Shown: positions 22,274 to 33,878, numbered from the stretch's first letter. The stretch: 64,000 nucleotides of DNA from Porodaedalea pini (GCA_002794775.1 NBAY01000008.1:1113739-1177738); one strand, 5' to 3'. The notes: generated from the sequence alone by a model not told the origin. A program made the numbers and translations.

Positions 22274-24487
22274 ACGCCTGTTGAAGTGAGTTTGCTCGGT
22301 TTGATATGGAGGTCTTACAGACTCTGACGCGTCTCTAGAATGCTTTTTCTGCAAGGTTGGGTCCCCTCAGTTTCGATTACCATTCCATGCTCGTGGTTGA
22401 TGTCATGCACGAGTGGGAGGTCGGCGTATGGCGGCAGATTTTCACTCATCTCGTTCGCATTCTTGATACTTTCACATACGCTTGATTGAACAAGGTGCAT
22501 GAGCTAGACAGAAGGTTAGTGCTTGTTGACGAAATGTTAAATGGAAGGCTCTTCTCATGACTCAGTAGGGTCCGATGTATACCTCCTTTTTCGGATGCGA
22601 TACGAACATACAAAGGAAACATATCAGAGATGAAACAAATGACCGCGTACAGCTTCGAAGACCTTTTACAGGTGAGCAAGCAAAGGCAGAAACAAAAACA
22701 GTAGCTTAACATCTCCCCGCATAGTGTGCATTACCAGTGTTCGAGGGACTTCTACCAGAACCTCACGAGTCCATCGTTCGCGAACTCCTATATCGCGCGG
22801 CAACCGTCCATGCACTCGCAAAGCTCCATATGCACACTGATGCTACAGTCGCAGCGTTGGACAGTGAAACGAAGCGATTCGGTACTGCGCTGCGAAGCTT
22901 CAATGACAAGACATGTTCTGCCTTCATGACCGACGAACTTCCATCGGAATCCCAGAAGCGACTGCGCAGATCGCGCCGCAAGACGACGGGAGGTGATACC
23001 AATACCGCAGACTTGATACGTCCCACAGTGAAGAAGTCCTTCAATATAAATACGTCCAAGATTCATGCCCTTGGGGACTACGCACATCACGTTCTCATGT
23101 TCGGGACGACCGACTCGTATAGCACTTCCATTGTCAGACACTTCTCTTCATTTTCGAGACCCAACATTTACTCACTTCGCAACGTCAGGGTGAAACTGAG
23201 CACAAACAGTCGAGACAAAATTACTTAAGAACGAACCGCGTGAACTTTGTTCGACAAGTGACAGAAATTCAACGCATCCAGTCTAATCTTGCTCACATGG
23301 CGGAAAAGTTCAACAAGTCTGCGCCCAAAATTCCACTGGACGCCATCGACGACGGTTTAGATGACGATAACGTGCGCTACTGCATAGCAGCGAGGGGAAT
23401 GACGGATACCATTAGATCATGGTTGCGTCGGAACGATTACGATCCCGCATTGATTGTAAGATTGCTGTTTTTCAGAATAACATATGACTGACATTTGCTC
23501 AGGATTTTGAAGAATTATTATTAAATCACATTTTTGCTCGGTTGAAGAACTTTGATTGTGATGATGATGAACTTCAGTTCTCGACTGTTGATCGAGAGGA
23601 CGTCATCATTAAAGACGATAAGATGTACGAGCACAAACGTCTACGCATCAACTACACGACGTATGATATGCAGCGGGAACATGATTCTATTAATCCTACC
23701 TCCATTACTTCGGACGTCATGCTTCTATTGAGGGACTCGGATGCTGTCTCAAAGTCTATATCGCCGTTCTGGTACGCTCGAGTGATTGGGATATATCATG
23801 TCGATGCGCGGCTCAGGAGCAATGGAGACACGGCACCGAGTCGTTTGGATTTCCTGTGGGTTCGTTGGTTCGGCCGAGCCGTGGAAGATAGGTTTGGCGA
23901 TGATGCCTGTCGATTGGAACGCGTAAGATTCGTTACAAGGGAAGACGAGTCCCCGCCGTTCGGTTTTGTAGATCCAGCTGCCGTCGTTCGCGCTGCCCAT
24001 TTAATTCCCGCATTCCATTACGGACGCACAGATGCGCTCCTGTCTCCATCTTATCTAGCTCGAATCAAAGAACCGAACGATATTATAACAGACTGGGAAT
24101 CGTTCTACGTGAATAAGTAGGTCACAATTGCCTTATCTCCCATTGGACTGAAACTGATAGATGTACAGATTTGCCGACCGTGATTTATTCATGCATCACC
24201 AAGGCGGTGGAGTAGGCCACACCACAGCACACAATGCCGAGAACGCGAACCACGTACCAGCAGACTTGTATAGCAAGCTGGGCGTACACCGCTCTGATGA
24301 AGAAGATGACGAGATGGATGTTGAACCTGCAGAAGAAGTTGAGACTTTGCTCGAGCGCATTCAAAGTGAAATGGGAGATGACGGACACGATAGTGAAGGC
24401 GGAGATGAGGAAACGGAAGACTCTGAGTCTGAAGGATCGGTACTGGACAATGAATCTGCCGATGAGGAGATGCCAGTCCAAAATTAA
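22274..24487 (+). pseudogene. Plavaka-like transposase gene, 3' part
   Basis: The frame resumes after the duplicated ACGC. Exon end 22285 is followed by an intron to 22338, then an exon with SMLVVDVMHEWEVGVW, a hallmark of the family (catalytic-region DxMHE). This exon contains an in-frame TGA at 22483-22485 (after TYA, before LNKVHELD). Later exons read RCIPPFSDAIRTYKGN, PVFEGLLPEPHE, KIHALGDYAHHV and RYCIAARGMTD. The end has DRDLFMHHQGGGVGH and an acidic tail with TAA at 24485. The last intron runs from the AA|GTAGGT donor near 24119 to the acceptor TACAG near 24169. The internal TGA means the gene was probably already dead before, or soon after, the retrotransposon landed. Confidence 0.75.
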
Positions 24488-25340
24488 TCGGGCACTCTGT
24501 CTCCTTGAGTAGTCCGAGGTGCCGTCATGATTGGCAGACGAAGGAAGGTGTGGATTATACTCTTGATGAGAGCCATTGTGATGAGTTGGCATCTGTGACA
24601 CTAGAAGAAGGCGAGCAGAGCAGCTGTCGTTTCGTGAGATTCGGGGAAGCAACGACATGGCAAGGCCTGCGCCAACGGGACTGGGTGCGCGAGCCTGAGA
24701 CTGAACCTGCGCGGGCTAGCTGCGTGCAGAGATCGCAGCCGGTGAGATGACGGATGCATAAGCCAATGACGGATGGCTGGAGCCGATGGAGTAGTACTCA
24801 GAACGAGAATCGTAACTTGAATAGTCCGAGGTGCCGTTATGATTGGCAGATGAAGGAGGGTGTGGATTATACTCTTCGAGCGAGATGTTGCCTGAGCCGC
24901 TTCGCGATAGTCTGAGGGAATGTCTGACGGCTGTCAGACGGCTGATGCCTGTGCGAATTTACCAACGAGTTCGAATGAATACTTCGAGGAGGCTTGATTG
25001 TAGAAAGACTTCGAGCAGGCAGTCATCGTTTCATATGCTGAGGCAGACTCTGAGCTGACGGTGAAGAGTAGTTTCGGAATGTAGGAAGTTGAACGCGTCT
25101 GGCTGCTCGATGATGAGCGATTGCAGCAGGTAAGGGTCGAAGCCTGCAAGAGATGAGTCGAGTTCGGACTTGAAGAGATCGGGGTGAGGTGCGAGGATGT
25201 CAGACGGGCTCGTGAAAGATGAAAAGTCGATTCGCTAGGACTCCGACGATAAGCTAACAATCGGAGTCGAAGGTTCCTTTGTTGTACAAGATCGTAAACT
25301 ACTTTCTTTTCAAGTTCACGCCGCGCCCCCACCTTGCCAA
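24488..25340 (-). other. Possible minus-strand gene remnant, unrecognised
   Basis: Reading from about 25332 downward, stretches with coding character appear, for example DILAPHPDLFKSELDSSL and LLQSLIIEQPDAFNFLHSE, then TGA after LRVCLSI near 25045, then a duplicated EYNPH(P/L)PSSANH element. No consistent exon chain could be built and the family is unknown. It may be the 3' flank of the transposon or a broken host gene. Confidence 0.25.
24510..24564 (+). repeat. 55-bp dispersed direct repeat, first copy
   Basis: tagtccgaggtgccgtcat and the following bases to actctt recur at 24822-24876 with few changes. Read on the minus strand, both encode a peptide of the type YNPHPPSSANHNGTSDYS, suggesting duplication inside a former coding region. 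Confidence 0.7.
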
Positions 25341-25903
25341 CTCGTCAACATACTTCTCGAGTGACAACGACGAGAATCCTCTCATTATCTATAGTCGCGT
25401 TTCAGTCGAACGGTGGACGATTTTGTGACAGTCGGACGCACCATTCGAAACTTGATTCTCATTTTCTTTCCTCCAGGATTTCCCTTTTTTTCGATTTGAG
25501 GCGGCGGTACCTGTGCAAGTATGTGGATGGTGAGAACTGTTGTACAGATGCAAGGGCAAGCTTGAATACTGACTATACGATTTTGATCGGCCGGCCGCGC
25601 GCGATCGGGCTTTGTGTCCGCCTTCTTCTGTACTTGTGTCGGTAAGGTGATCTTGCCCATGTGTAAATCGAGCGTAGCTAAGAAATGACAGATGTACGGG
25701 CCCTTGAATGACGGCGAGCTCGAGCTGAGGCGTGCCCGGAACCGTATGCTTGATTCGGTGAGCATGCTATGCACGCTTCTTAACTTAAGAAGCTCAAAAC
25801 TAACTTTTTAGCATTTCAACGAGTTCTCGGTATGCCGACAACTCCGTAATATTCTCCAGATACCAGCTGAATCGTTTCTGTGTCTTACGACACGTGCTGT
25901 CAG

Positions 25904-26752
25904 TTCTTTGAAGGCAAACGCGATGTCGTTCTCTTTGCGATTGACTGTTCGGAGTCAATGCAAGCGCTTCATGATGACCCGAACAAAGAAGGCGCACAGA
26001 CCTCCCACCTACTTGCTGCACTCGAGGCCGATATGCAAATTCAGAAGCGGAAGGTTGTCGGGCCAAATGACGCTGCTGGGATTTTACTTTTCAATACCGT
26101 GAGAAGCTCTCAAACTCCCGCATATACCACACCGTACTGAGCATCTCAAAGTCTCGCAAGAAAGAAAATACGGCGCGCGGAGCTACAGAGTACAAAGAAT
26201 AGGACGTTCGTATACGAGCCTGTAGGACAGATTGATGCCCCAAAGATTCAAAATCTTATCCAGCTCCTTTACGGTGCGTTATACTTCGACTCGCAGTTGT
26301 ATGTTAAGTGATTGCTGATCCATTCCTCTCGAATGTATCTAGAGGCAAAGGATAACCATAAGTGGCTTCGTTACGAGTATCCACCATCAGAGAATCGTGT
26401 CCCCATGGGTGATGTCTTTACGAGCTGTAACTGGGCCTTACGAGACGGGTAAGTGTTGCCTATCTGTATAGGCTCGTTTGCGTAAAACAACTTTTTTCTA
26501 CCAGAGCTCCAAAATCTGGCATCAAGCGTCTTTTCCTCATTACTGACGAAGACGACCCTCATCCCGGCGCGAAGAACGCTCAACTTGTCACGTCTGCTCA
26601 AACGACACTTTTGGTAGCGCTTGAGTTAGCATTGCATTTGTTTGACGCCATGAACACTTTGCTTAGGACTTGACTCAAGCGGGTGTCTCCGTTGAACCGT
26701 TCTTCATCAGCACGGAGGAGAGGCCATTCGACCCTACCAAGTTCTATTCGGT
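25904..26752 (+). pseudogene. KU70: KU70 gene fragment: N-terminal von Willebrand A domain only
   Basis: Four or five exons with intact GT..AG splice sites encode the N-terminal domain of the Ku70 subunit of the Ku DNA-end-binding complex (non-homologous end joining, nucleus). Stretches are FFEGKRDVVLFAIDCSESM, KTSHLLAALEA-like TSHLLAALEADMQIQKRKVV, FVYEPVGQIDAPKIQNLIQL, FLITDEDDPHPG and DLTQAGVSVEPFFIST, ending PFDPTKFYS at about 26752. The first acceptor is at 25903; the start exon is not clear. The DNA-encircling Ku core and the SAP domain are absent: a DUF6698 gene begins 200 bp later. Either a rearrangement truncated the genuine gene or this is a duplicated fragment. Confidence 0.8.
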
Positions 26753-26950
26753 GCAGCTTTCTTCCTTCTCTCTTCAAGTTCTGGCATTCTCACTGAAACA
26801 CGTGAGATCATAACGCGATATAGCCAAGAGGGGATATCTCGCCGTGGTTGTGTTTTCCAGTGAAAGTTGCACAGCCGCTGATCTCCCCCGCCCAGCCTTA
26901 TAAACTTACGGTGTTACTATGCTTCTTTCTGTATTCGAACACTCACCGCG

Positions 26951-27028
26951 ATGTCTCCCCCTCATGGAATGCTCGCCCCTCAGTACCCGATGTCTCTCCC
27001 TCACGGAATGCTCGCCCCTCAGTACCCG
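26951..27028 (+). repeat. 39-bp tandem coding repeat (two units)
   Basis: Two units, 26951-26989 and 26990-27028, each encode MS(P/L)PHGMLAPQYP. The second differs at only a few bases. Earlier sequence at 26947-26990 is part of the first unit. Confidence 0.85.
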
Positions 27029-28630
27029 ATGACACCGACCCCCCCTATGACGGATTCGCAGCCTAGCTCCTCAGACTCCTCTTCTGACTCGGACTCGACC
27101 AGTGCTTCACGACAGGTGCCAGAGGAAGAGTTTACGAGAAGTGGAAAGAGGAAGGCGTACGCTGGCTTCTTCCTCTTGTCTTCGTTTATCTGTTTACTTT
27201 ACTCATTTGCAGTACTGCAGCGGACATCTTCGTCAGCAAGGGACGCTACCTTGCTAGAGCATATGAACCATGGACTAGCCCGCAACAAATTCTTAACAAA
27301 GGTATTCCTAACGCAAAGCTTAGCCCTGCTGAATTACAACAAATCACTGATCCGTCGTAAGTGATTGGTTTTATTCTACTTTATTCTTTCAATAATCAGT
27401 TCTTGTGTCAGTGTCCACCGTGCTGTGGATGCTGTGAAGGCTTTATTCGATGTCAACACCTTGCTGTACAAGAAGGTCGTCAAGGCGGATACTCAGACAT
27501 TCAAATATATAGTTAATTGCGTGAGTCATTGCTTTTTTTTCCTCTGCATAGATAAACTCTCACAATGTTTACAGTTGCGTGAGGGTCAGCGTGCCGCTCG
27601 GTCTGCCGATACATCAGGAATCAGGAAAATTATCCTCCAGTGGATCGTTTTCCCATCCGTTGACAACGAGTCGACACGGCCAGATAATGATCGCAAAGAC
27701 TTACGTGGATTTGAGAACGAGACACTCGCAAAGCTCCTGGCCCCCGCAGAGGTTCAGCCGCTCACTCCGGAGTAAGTACTTTGAGATAATCTTAAACAAA
27801 AGAAGACGTGCTCATGCCTTTCCTATCACATCATTGCTGATTTATATTACATACTTTCTAGATATCTAGCTTTGTTGCGTGCGGACAGGGCCACGGTAAC
27901 AAACAAAAAAGGAGTTACCCGTGAACTTGATGGCAACCATAGCCGAGTCTTTGCCTTCGAAAACGGTATTTATCATCCAAGGAACCCTCTGAAGGGCTTC
28001 TTGAAGGGTAATTTGATCGTCAGGGCAAGTCTTCTTCCTTTTTCTTTCTTAATGTGTTTACATCTTTTTGTAGGCCTATAAACACATCTTTACGGCGCCT
28101 TCTTCTGCAAACTCAGGTCCCGCTGTCAAAGGCTCAAGGTGTACGAAAATAGGTAATGCAGAGATCCATGGTATGACCGAAGTCACTCCAGGATCACTTG
28201 CATACGTTACTGTCCAGGTATTTTATTTGTTTCACGGTTTGCGCATATATAATACTGAAAAATGTATTACTACCAGGTCTACTTTGCTCTTAGCGCAAGG
28301 CTCCATTTCTCTACGTCGAGTGCTCCAGAAATACCCGAGATGTTTAATGGTATTATTCAATTGTTCAGGTCTGATGTCCCACATGTCAAGAGGTACACTG
28401 CTGAGCTATTGATTTGGTGGAATTGGTATGTTCATCTGCGTCTATGTGATATTATGGTCCCTTACTAACCCTTACTCAGAATTATCTTTCCGAATACCCA
28501 AGCGGCAACCGATCCTCATGACCTAGGTGCCATAGCTGATATTGAAGACTTCTATCGAGACTGGACCGAGGATGAGGAGGGCAATGAAGAGGGTGAGGAG
28601 GACAACGAAGAGGAAGAGGACAATGTATGA
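26951..28630 (+). pseudogene. DUF6698 family gene (copy 2), nearly intact, with a stop split by an intron
   Basis: Start ATG 26951; a TTATAAAC-like box lies about 55 bp upstream. Exons by splice signals: 26951 to about 27157 (13-residue tandem repeat, then a Ser/Asp-rich tract), 27215-27355 (YLARAYEPW), 27418-27518 (DVNTLLYKKVVKAD), 27575-27774 (LQWIVFPSVDNES), an exon with KKGVTRELDGNHSRVFAFENG ending at a GC donor (GCAAGT near 28024), then RAYKHIFTAPSS and HGMTEVTPGSLAY, then YFALSARLHF to WWN. At the last junction the split codon reads TG|A, a stop, where the family usually has Arg after WWN. The frame beyond gives IIFPNTQ and an acidic tail ending at 28630. Function of DUF6698 is unknown; it is common in agaricomycete accessory regions. 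Confidence 0.7.
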
Positions 28631-29387
28631 ATTTTGATTGAAATTTCCGCTCACATTCAATCCGATACCATCCATCTTGAACAGCTATTTCTATTTTCCC
28701 TATCGTTGGTCGCATATTGTTATGTGCTATTTCAATTTCATTCTATTCCAATACTTCCATCTAATTGTCATCCACGACAACTGCTGCTAAGTGAGCTATA
28801 ACTATTATATACATGAGAACCGACAGTGCGCATCACCATCAATTAGAAAGCATTATAAGTAATTTCTTGCTTTTATAACTCCGACAACTCTTCCGCCGCC
28901 TTGTAATCCTGACTTTAGAATTTATTTAATTATATATAAGTCTGCAATACTTCCACTAACTTATACTCTATTGAAAGTCTTATCATGTATTAAAATCTCT
29001 CATAAGTGTTTTGATATATTATAATTTGGTATGACTGTTATGCTTTTCGGTAAGTATTATGGTGGATTGTAAGATGGAGTTCAGATTTTATTGCTCTATA
29101 ATTATGCCCGAAATGATTATATGTATTACATGTCTTTTAAGACTTATAATTGAATATAATTAGTTATAATACTCTGCAGATTTTTGTGATGGGCGACTCC
29201 TCCATCATAATTGAGCGTGAGAGTTTCTCGCCCTTACTGTTGAGGAACTTCACCGCATAGAACTCTCGATTCACATTGCTTGACATCAGTACAGTCAAGA
29301 TATCAGGACGGCCTGAATAGCAGGCATCGAAAACACTGGCACGATTACATTGGTACTTTATATGACAAGACATAGATCTTCGCCTCC
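28631..29387. other. AT-rich intergenic region, no gene seen
   Basis: After the conserved 3' flank of the DUF6698 repeat (to about 28715), the DNA becomes strongly AT-rich, with many tataat/ttataa runs. It is bounded on the right by the likely end of the first DUF6697 gene. The frame reading DACYSGRPDILTVL on the minus strand at 29164-29330 may be a former downstream exon but could not be linked. Confidence 0.45.
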
Positions 29388-31290
29388 CTATAGTGACGAT
29401 GGACTTACTTGATGAGAATTGTCTTCGGTGAGCAATGCACGCTTGAATGGCGCATCGTACCCAACGCACTTCACCGTCTGCACATGGACTCTCTAAGAAA
29501 CGAGACTAAGGCATGAGAATAGTCTTAAAAGGGTGGTTTGAACATACCTCTTTGCCTTCCATGAAAGCTTTCCGGATATCGTCTTTCGATACATCGGTAC
29601 ACATCCTCCTCAAATGTTGTGAAGAGGAAAAATATTCATCCATTCGCTTTTTGATTTCCGCTTCTGTGGCATCACGACCATAGGTTTTACGCAGATATAT
29701 CCTTGCAATGACCCGAGCGCTCAAGCTTCCTTTGTAGAATGCATTGAGCAATTTCTTCTGGACCTAAGAACTATGAGCTCCGAGTCTGTGTGCCTGAGAG
29801 GTGCTGATGAGAAGACAAACTTTCGCAGGTAAGGATCGGAATTCATATGGCCAGAAAGGGGCGTTGATTGCCTTATATCATAGTTCCCCATGACATTCCA
29901 TTTATTGGCATCATATATAGATATGACGATCTCATTCAATCGAGGCTGGAGACTAGGCGTAAAAGAAAACGATAGGCCTGGCGCACCGGGTTTGCGGGGT
30001 GCAAAGGGGTCGAAGTCACGGTCGGCTCTGAAACACGTTATCCACTTATACCCGTGTCGCTGCGGCCTCCGTCAGGAAGACCTCTTCACAACTGGGAACA
30101 GACTGCCCACCTTCCCTTCATGGACTTCTCTCAAGGTCGCAGGCGTAAAGACTTGGTCTAGCACGTCTGCATGAGCATCCACACCAGGGAAAATCTCTAA
30201 ACCCAAAGGCGCCATGCGTGAATACAAGATATCTGCAGGTAAGTCGCGAAAAGCCGGTCCTCCTTTATCTAGAGGCTGTTCAAATTGATGGGTATTGAAT
30301 TGCAACAGCGAAGAAAACTCAGAGCAAGCCGGCTTACGTTGTCCAGATGGCTTGTTGCTGCTCGGCATACGTCGATGCTTGAAATAGTAGTTTCTTCCTG
30401 GAAGACGTGCACAGCAGGAGTGCTCGCCACCTCATCGGTGTCCATTCTTTCTTCTTCGTGAGCCTGCTGACTTTCATCCTCGGACTTCTCTAAATTAGTA
30501 TGGCGAAGATATGATTCGGAACGGTAGGACTAACATCAGAAACGTATTCGAGCTCATCTTCGTCCTCTTCGCTAGGCTTACCAGTATCACCTGGTGCCTT
30601 TTTACGAGACAATGACAATGCAGGCGACCTCCTGGCTGCTCGAGACACCTCCACAGTTAGCTGGGGAACGTTAAGAAATTCGACTGCCTTTTGCTTAATT
30701 GCACGTTGCGACGGAAGTCGCGGAGCAGCAGTAAATGCAGTAACTGGCTTGCGATCCTCGTCGGAGCTGTCATCTTTGACAATGACTTTTTCTGCCGCTT
30801 TGACTCGTTTGGAAGCAGACCGGTCGGGAAGAGAATGCTGACTCTGCCGTTTCTGACTCTGAGAGACAGGCTGTCGTTGAAATCAACAGATTCATTACGT
30901 AAATAGAACAGGCACTCTCACCTTAGGCATAGGTGAACCTAAGCTCTGTGTTGACTTGAGCGAATTCTGGCCTGCCTGCGCATCGTGAAGCTGGCGGTTA
31001 TTGTCTTGAAGCCGCTGCTTGTCGTCCTGGAGCTGCTGAATGGTATTCTGGAGTTGTTGGTTGGCATTCTTGAATTCGTCCCTCTCAGCCTTCAAAGCAG
31101 ATACCTGCTGCCGCAGAATCGTCTCGCATCTCTCGCTGTGGCGACGCTCGAAATCCAACTGTTTTTCGCTCTGTGAACGCGCGAACTCGAGTTCTATCTT
31201 GCTCTGCTCCTTTTCGAAACCTAGGCGTTCATTTTCTCGCCTTAGTCTGTTCAGCTCGTCTCGCTCCTCAGGTGACAGTTCAGGAGCCAT
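29388..31290 (-). pseudogene. Coiled-coil DUF6697 family gene A, one in-frame TGA
   Basis: Start at 31290 (MAPELSPEERDEL) aligns with the start of paralogue B. An N-terminal coiled coil of about 110 residues is rich in Gln, Glu and Leu (LQNTIQQLQDDKQRLQDN). A Ser/Asp/Glu-rich linker follows, with KR-rich nuclear-type signals. The C-terminal domain has YSRMAPLGLEIF, DPFAPRKPGAPGL, NKWNVMGNYDI, IYLRKTYGRDATEAEI and VKCVGYDAPFKRAL, typical of DUF6697. Reading through the last exon without an intron gives a TAG at 29388-29390. TGA at 30072-30074 (after VVKRSS) breaks the C-terminal domain, while the same frame continues as RRPQRHGYKW. Function unknown. Confidence 0.65.
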
Positions 31291-31570
31291 AATATCCAGA
31301 GGAGAAGTGATCAGACGAGGAATAAAACAGAAGGGCAAGAGACATTGACGACGCCAATCCCTTCGCTGCTAAGCGCTACGCTGTGACTACCATCGCTAAG
31401 CGAGATCTGCAGGAGTTCATTCTATATGTACCACTCACTGGCAGCACCCAATGATGGACTTCCATTATGATTGTCAGGAAAAGTAATCAACGGATCTCGC
31501 AGCGTTCTTACTTCTAGGGTTGCATACGGTGAGCTTCAAGAAAGCTGATTTCAAGGATAATTATGATACT

Positions 31571-33878
31571 CTAAGTTGGACGAGACTTCGTACCCCTACT
31601 CTGGTATACCTCATCTGAACCGTCGGAACCGTCGGAGTGATGGGTATCGTCTTCTTCCAAGCCATTTGATGGACTCGAAGATCTTTGGCGTTTTTGGCCA
31701 GTATTTGCTTTCCGCGTTGATGATGCTCGTGCGTTCTTTGTAGATTTTGCTCTCAAGAGCTGACTGGAATTTCCCTCCGAACCTCCACCGGGTTGAGACG
31801 TGGCTGAACCTGCGCGTAGAAGGGTGATCAATGCACGCTTAAATGGCGCATCGTATCCAATGCATGTCATGCTCCAGACGTTCACTTTCTAAATGAGAGC
31901 AGAACATGAGATCAATTGCATTACAAAATTTGCAATGCTATACCTCTCTGCCCTCCATGAAAGCTGTTTTGATTTCGGTTTCCTTGACATGGGCATCGAG
32001 AAACTGTTTGCTGGTTTTTTCCAACTTCATCTTGACCTCCTCTTCCGTGGGATCGCGCCCATACGTTCGGCGCAGATAGATATTAGCAAGAGTAAAAATA
32101 CCCCAGTCATATTTATAGAGGGAATTGATCCACGCATTCTGGACCTAAGAACTATGAATTATGAGAACTCGGCGGACAGAAACGGAACGTACTTTGGGAG
32201 GCATGCGTTGGAATTCGTAACCAGAAAGCGGGGTTGATTGCTTGATCTCGTATTTGCCCATGACGTTCCATTTACCGACGCCTTGGGCAGAGATAACGAT
32301 TTCGTTCGACCTTGGCCATAGGGCCGGATCTCGCAAGGCGAAATATAGGCCTGGTGCACCCGGCCTGCGGGGCGCAAAGGGGTTGTAGTCCAGGTTGACG
32401 CACATAAATCGTTCGTAGCCGTGTCGAGAAGCATGCATTTTGTTCACGTTTGGGAACGTCTGCATTGGGCTTCCTCCATGGACGTGGCTCAAATGCGCGC
32501 GAGTAAAGACTTGGTCTAGGATGTCTGCATGGGCGTCGAGGGAAAAAATGTCCAAGCCCAGAGGCGCCATGCGCGAATACATGACATCCGCAGGTAGCTC
32601 ATTGAAAGCAGGTCTTATGACTTCAGGCTGTTGAGACCAATTGATATGAATATTCAAGAATTTAGACGAAGAAAACTCAGAGCAGCCCGGCTTACGTTGT
32701 CCAGATGGGCTATTGCCACTCGGCATGCCTCGATAATTGGAGCCGGGAAGACCTGAACAGCAGGTGCGCTCATCACCTCATCGATATCCATTCTTTCATC
32801 TCCGTGGGGATCTTGACTTGCACCCTCGGGCTTCTGCAAATCAGCAGAGTGAAAATGCGATTCGGACGACAGGACTAACGTTTAAACCGTGTTCGGGCCC
32901 ATCTTGTATTCCATTAGCCTCGGAATCCTGTATATTTTCTTGAGATGAAGGCGTCACAGAAGAGCTCATTGCTGCTTGACATTCCTCCGACTTCAGCTGG
33001 GGCAGGCCGAGAGCCTCGACTATCTCTTGCTTGACCGAATATTGCGCAGAGGACTGTGGAACAGAGGTAGACGAGATAGACGGCTTGCAGTCTTCGTCGG
33101 GGTTTTTCAAGTCAGTCCCACTGCGATTGTGCTTGTGATCAGGTTCTCGAGAGGCCGACTATAATAATATAAGTTTATCTTTTTCTTGAAAAAACTTAGA
33201 AAGGGTGTGGTCCTACCTTGGGCGTAGCAGGGGAAGGTAGACCTTCTTCCAACTTGAACGAATTCCAGCTTGCCTTTGTTACATTGTCCGTGACCTAAAC
33301 AAACCCGGCGCTATGAGCCAACCTCCTTCAACGTTCTAGTTCCTTTTGCTCACCAACTTTTCCGCATTTGGTACCCAATTCTTATTTGATAGAGCGCTAG
33401 AAGTAGGCTGGGAGTTCGGCGGCGGATTGATCGGGGCAGTGAATATAAGACGGTTCGCAGGAGACTCCTGGCTTCGGCCTTCAGTACGGGCACGATTTTC
33501 TAGTTCAGCGATCTTCTCCTGCAACATCGTGTTCACGAGATGAATCTTGTTCCGACCGTCCTGGAGGCGTTCGTGTTCGTCCTGAAGCCGTTGCTTGTCA
33601 TCCTGCAGCTGCTGAATGGCATCCCGAAGTTGTTTGTTGTCATTTCGAGCCCCATCCCTTTCGGCCTTCAGCGTGGATAATTGCTCCTGAAACGTCATCT
33701 CAAGCATTTCGTTCTGCTGCCGCTCAAATTCCAGCTCTTTCAGGTCCTGCGAACGCTGGAATTCGAGTTCTTGCTTGCTCCGCTGTTTCTTGAAGTCCAG
33801 TCGCGACCTGAGACGCTCATTTTCGCGCCTTAGTTTACTTAGCTCGTCACCATCTTGAGGTGATACGTTAGAGGCCAT
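31571..33878 (-). CDS. Coiled-coil DUF6697 family protein B
   Basis: Start at 33878 (MASNVSPQDGDEL) matches paralogue A; an in-frame Met 15 bases upstream is possible. The coiled coil spans residues ~10-125 (LRDAIQQLQDDKQRLQDE). Introns end exon 1 after AEKL (donor GTGAGC) and a short exon VTDNVTKASWNSF follows, then a Ser-rich linker exon. The DUF6697 domain reads YSRMAPLGLDIF, NPFAPRRPGAPGLYF, WNVMGKYEIKQSTPLSG, RTYGRDPTEEEV and CIGYDAPFKRAL. The tail is Ser/Lys/Arg-rich with KRQRSSSPS and ends at 31571. No internal stop was found. The two genes are tandem, same strand, 280 bp apart, hence a local duplication; B looks functional. Role unknown. Confidence 0.75.

Noticed and set aside
2345..30074. 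A variant genetic code in which TGA is a sense codon
   Set aside because: Conserved genes here end with TGA at sensible places (RPC1 at 40747, BIG1 at 50337), and no TGA interrupts SCL1, RPC1, MED13 or MRS6. The TGA codons cluster in accessory genes, so mutation explains them better.
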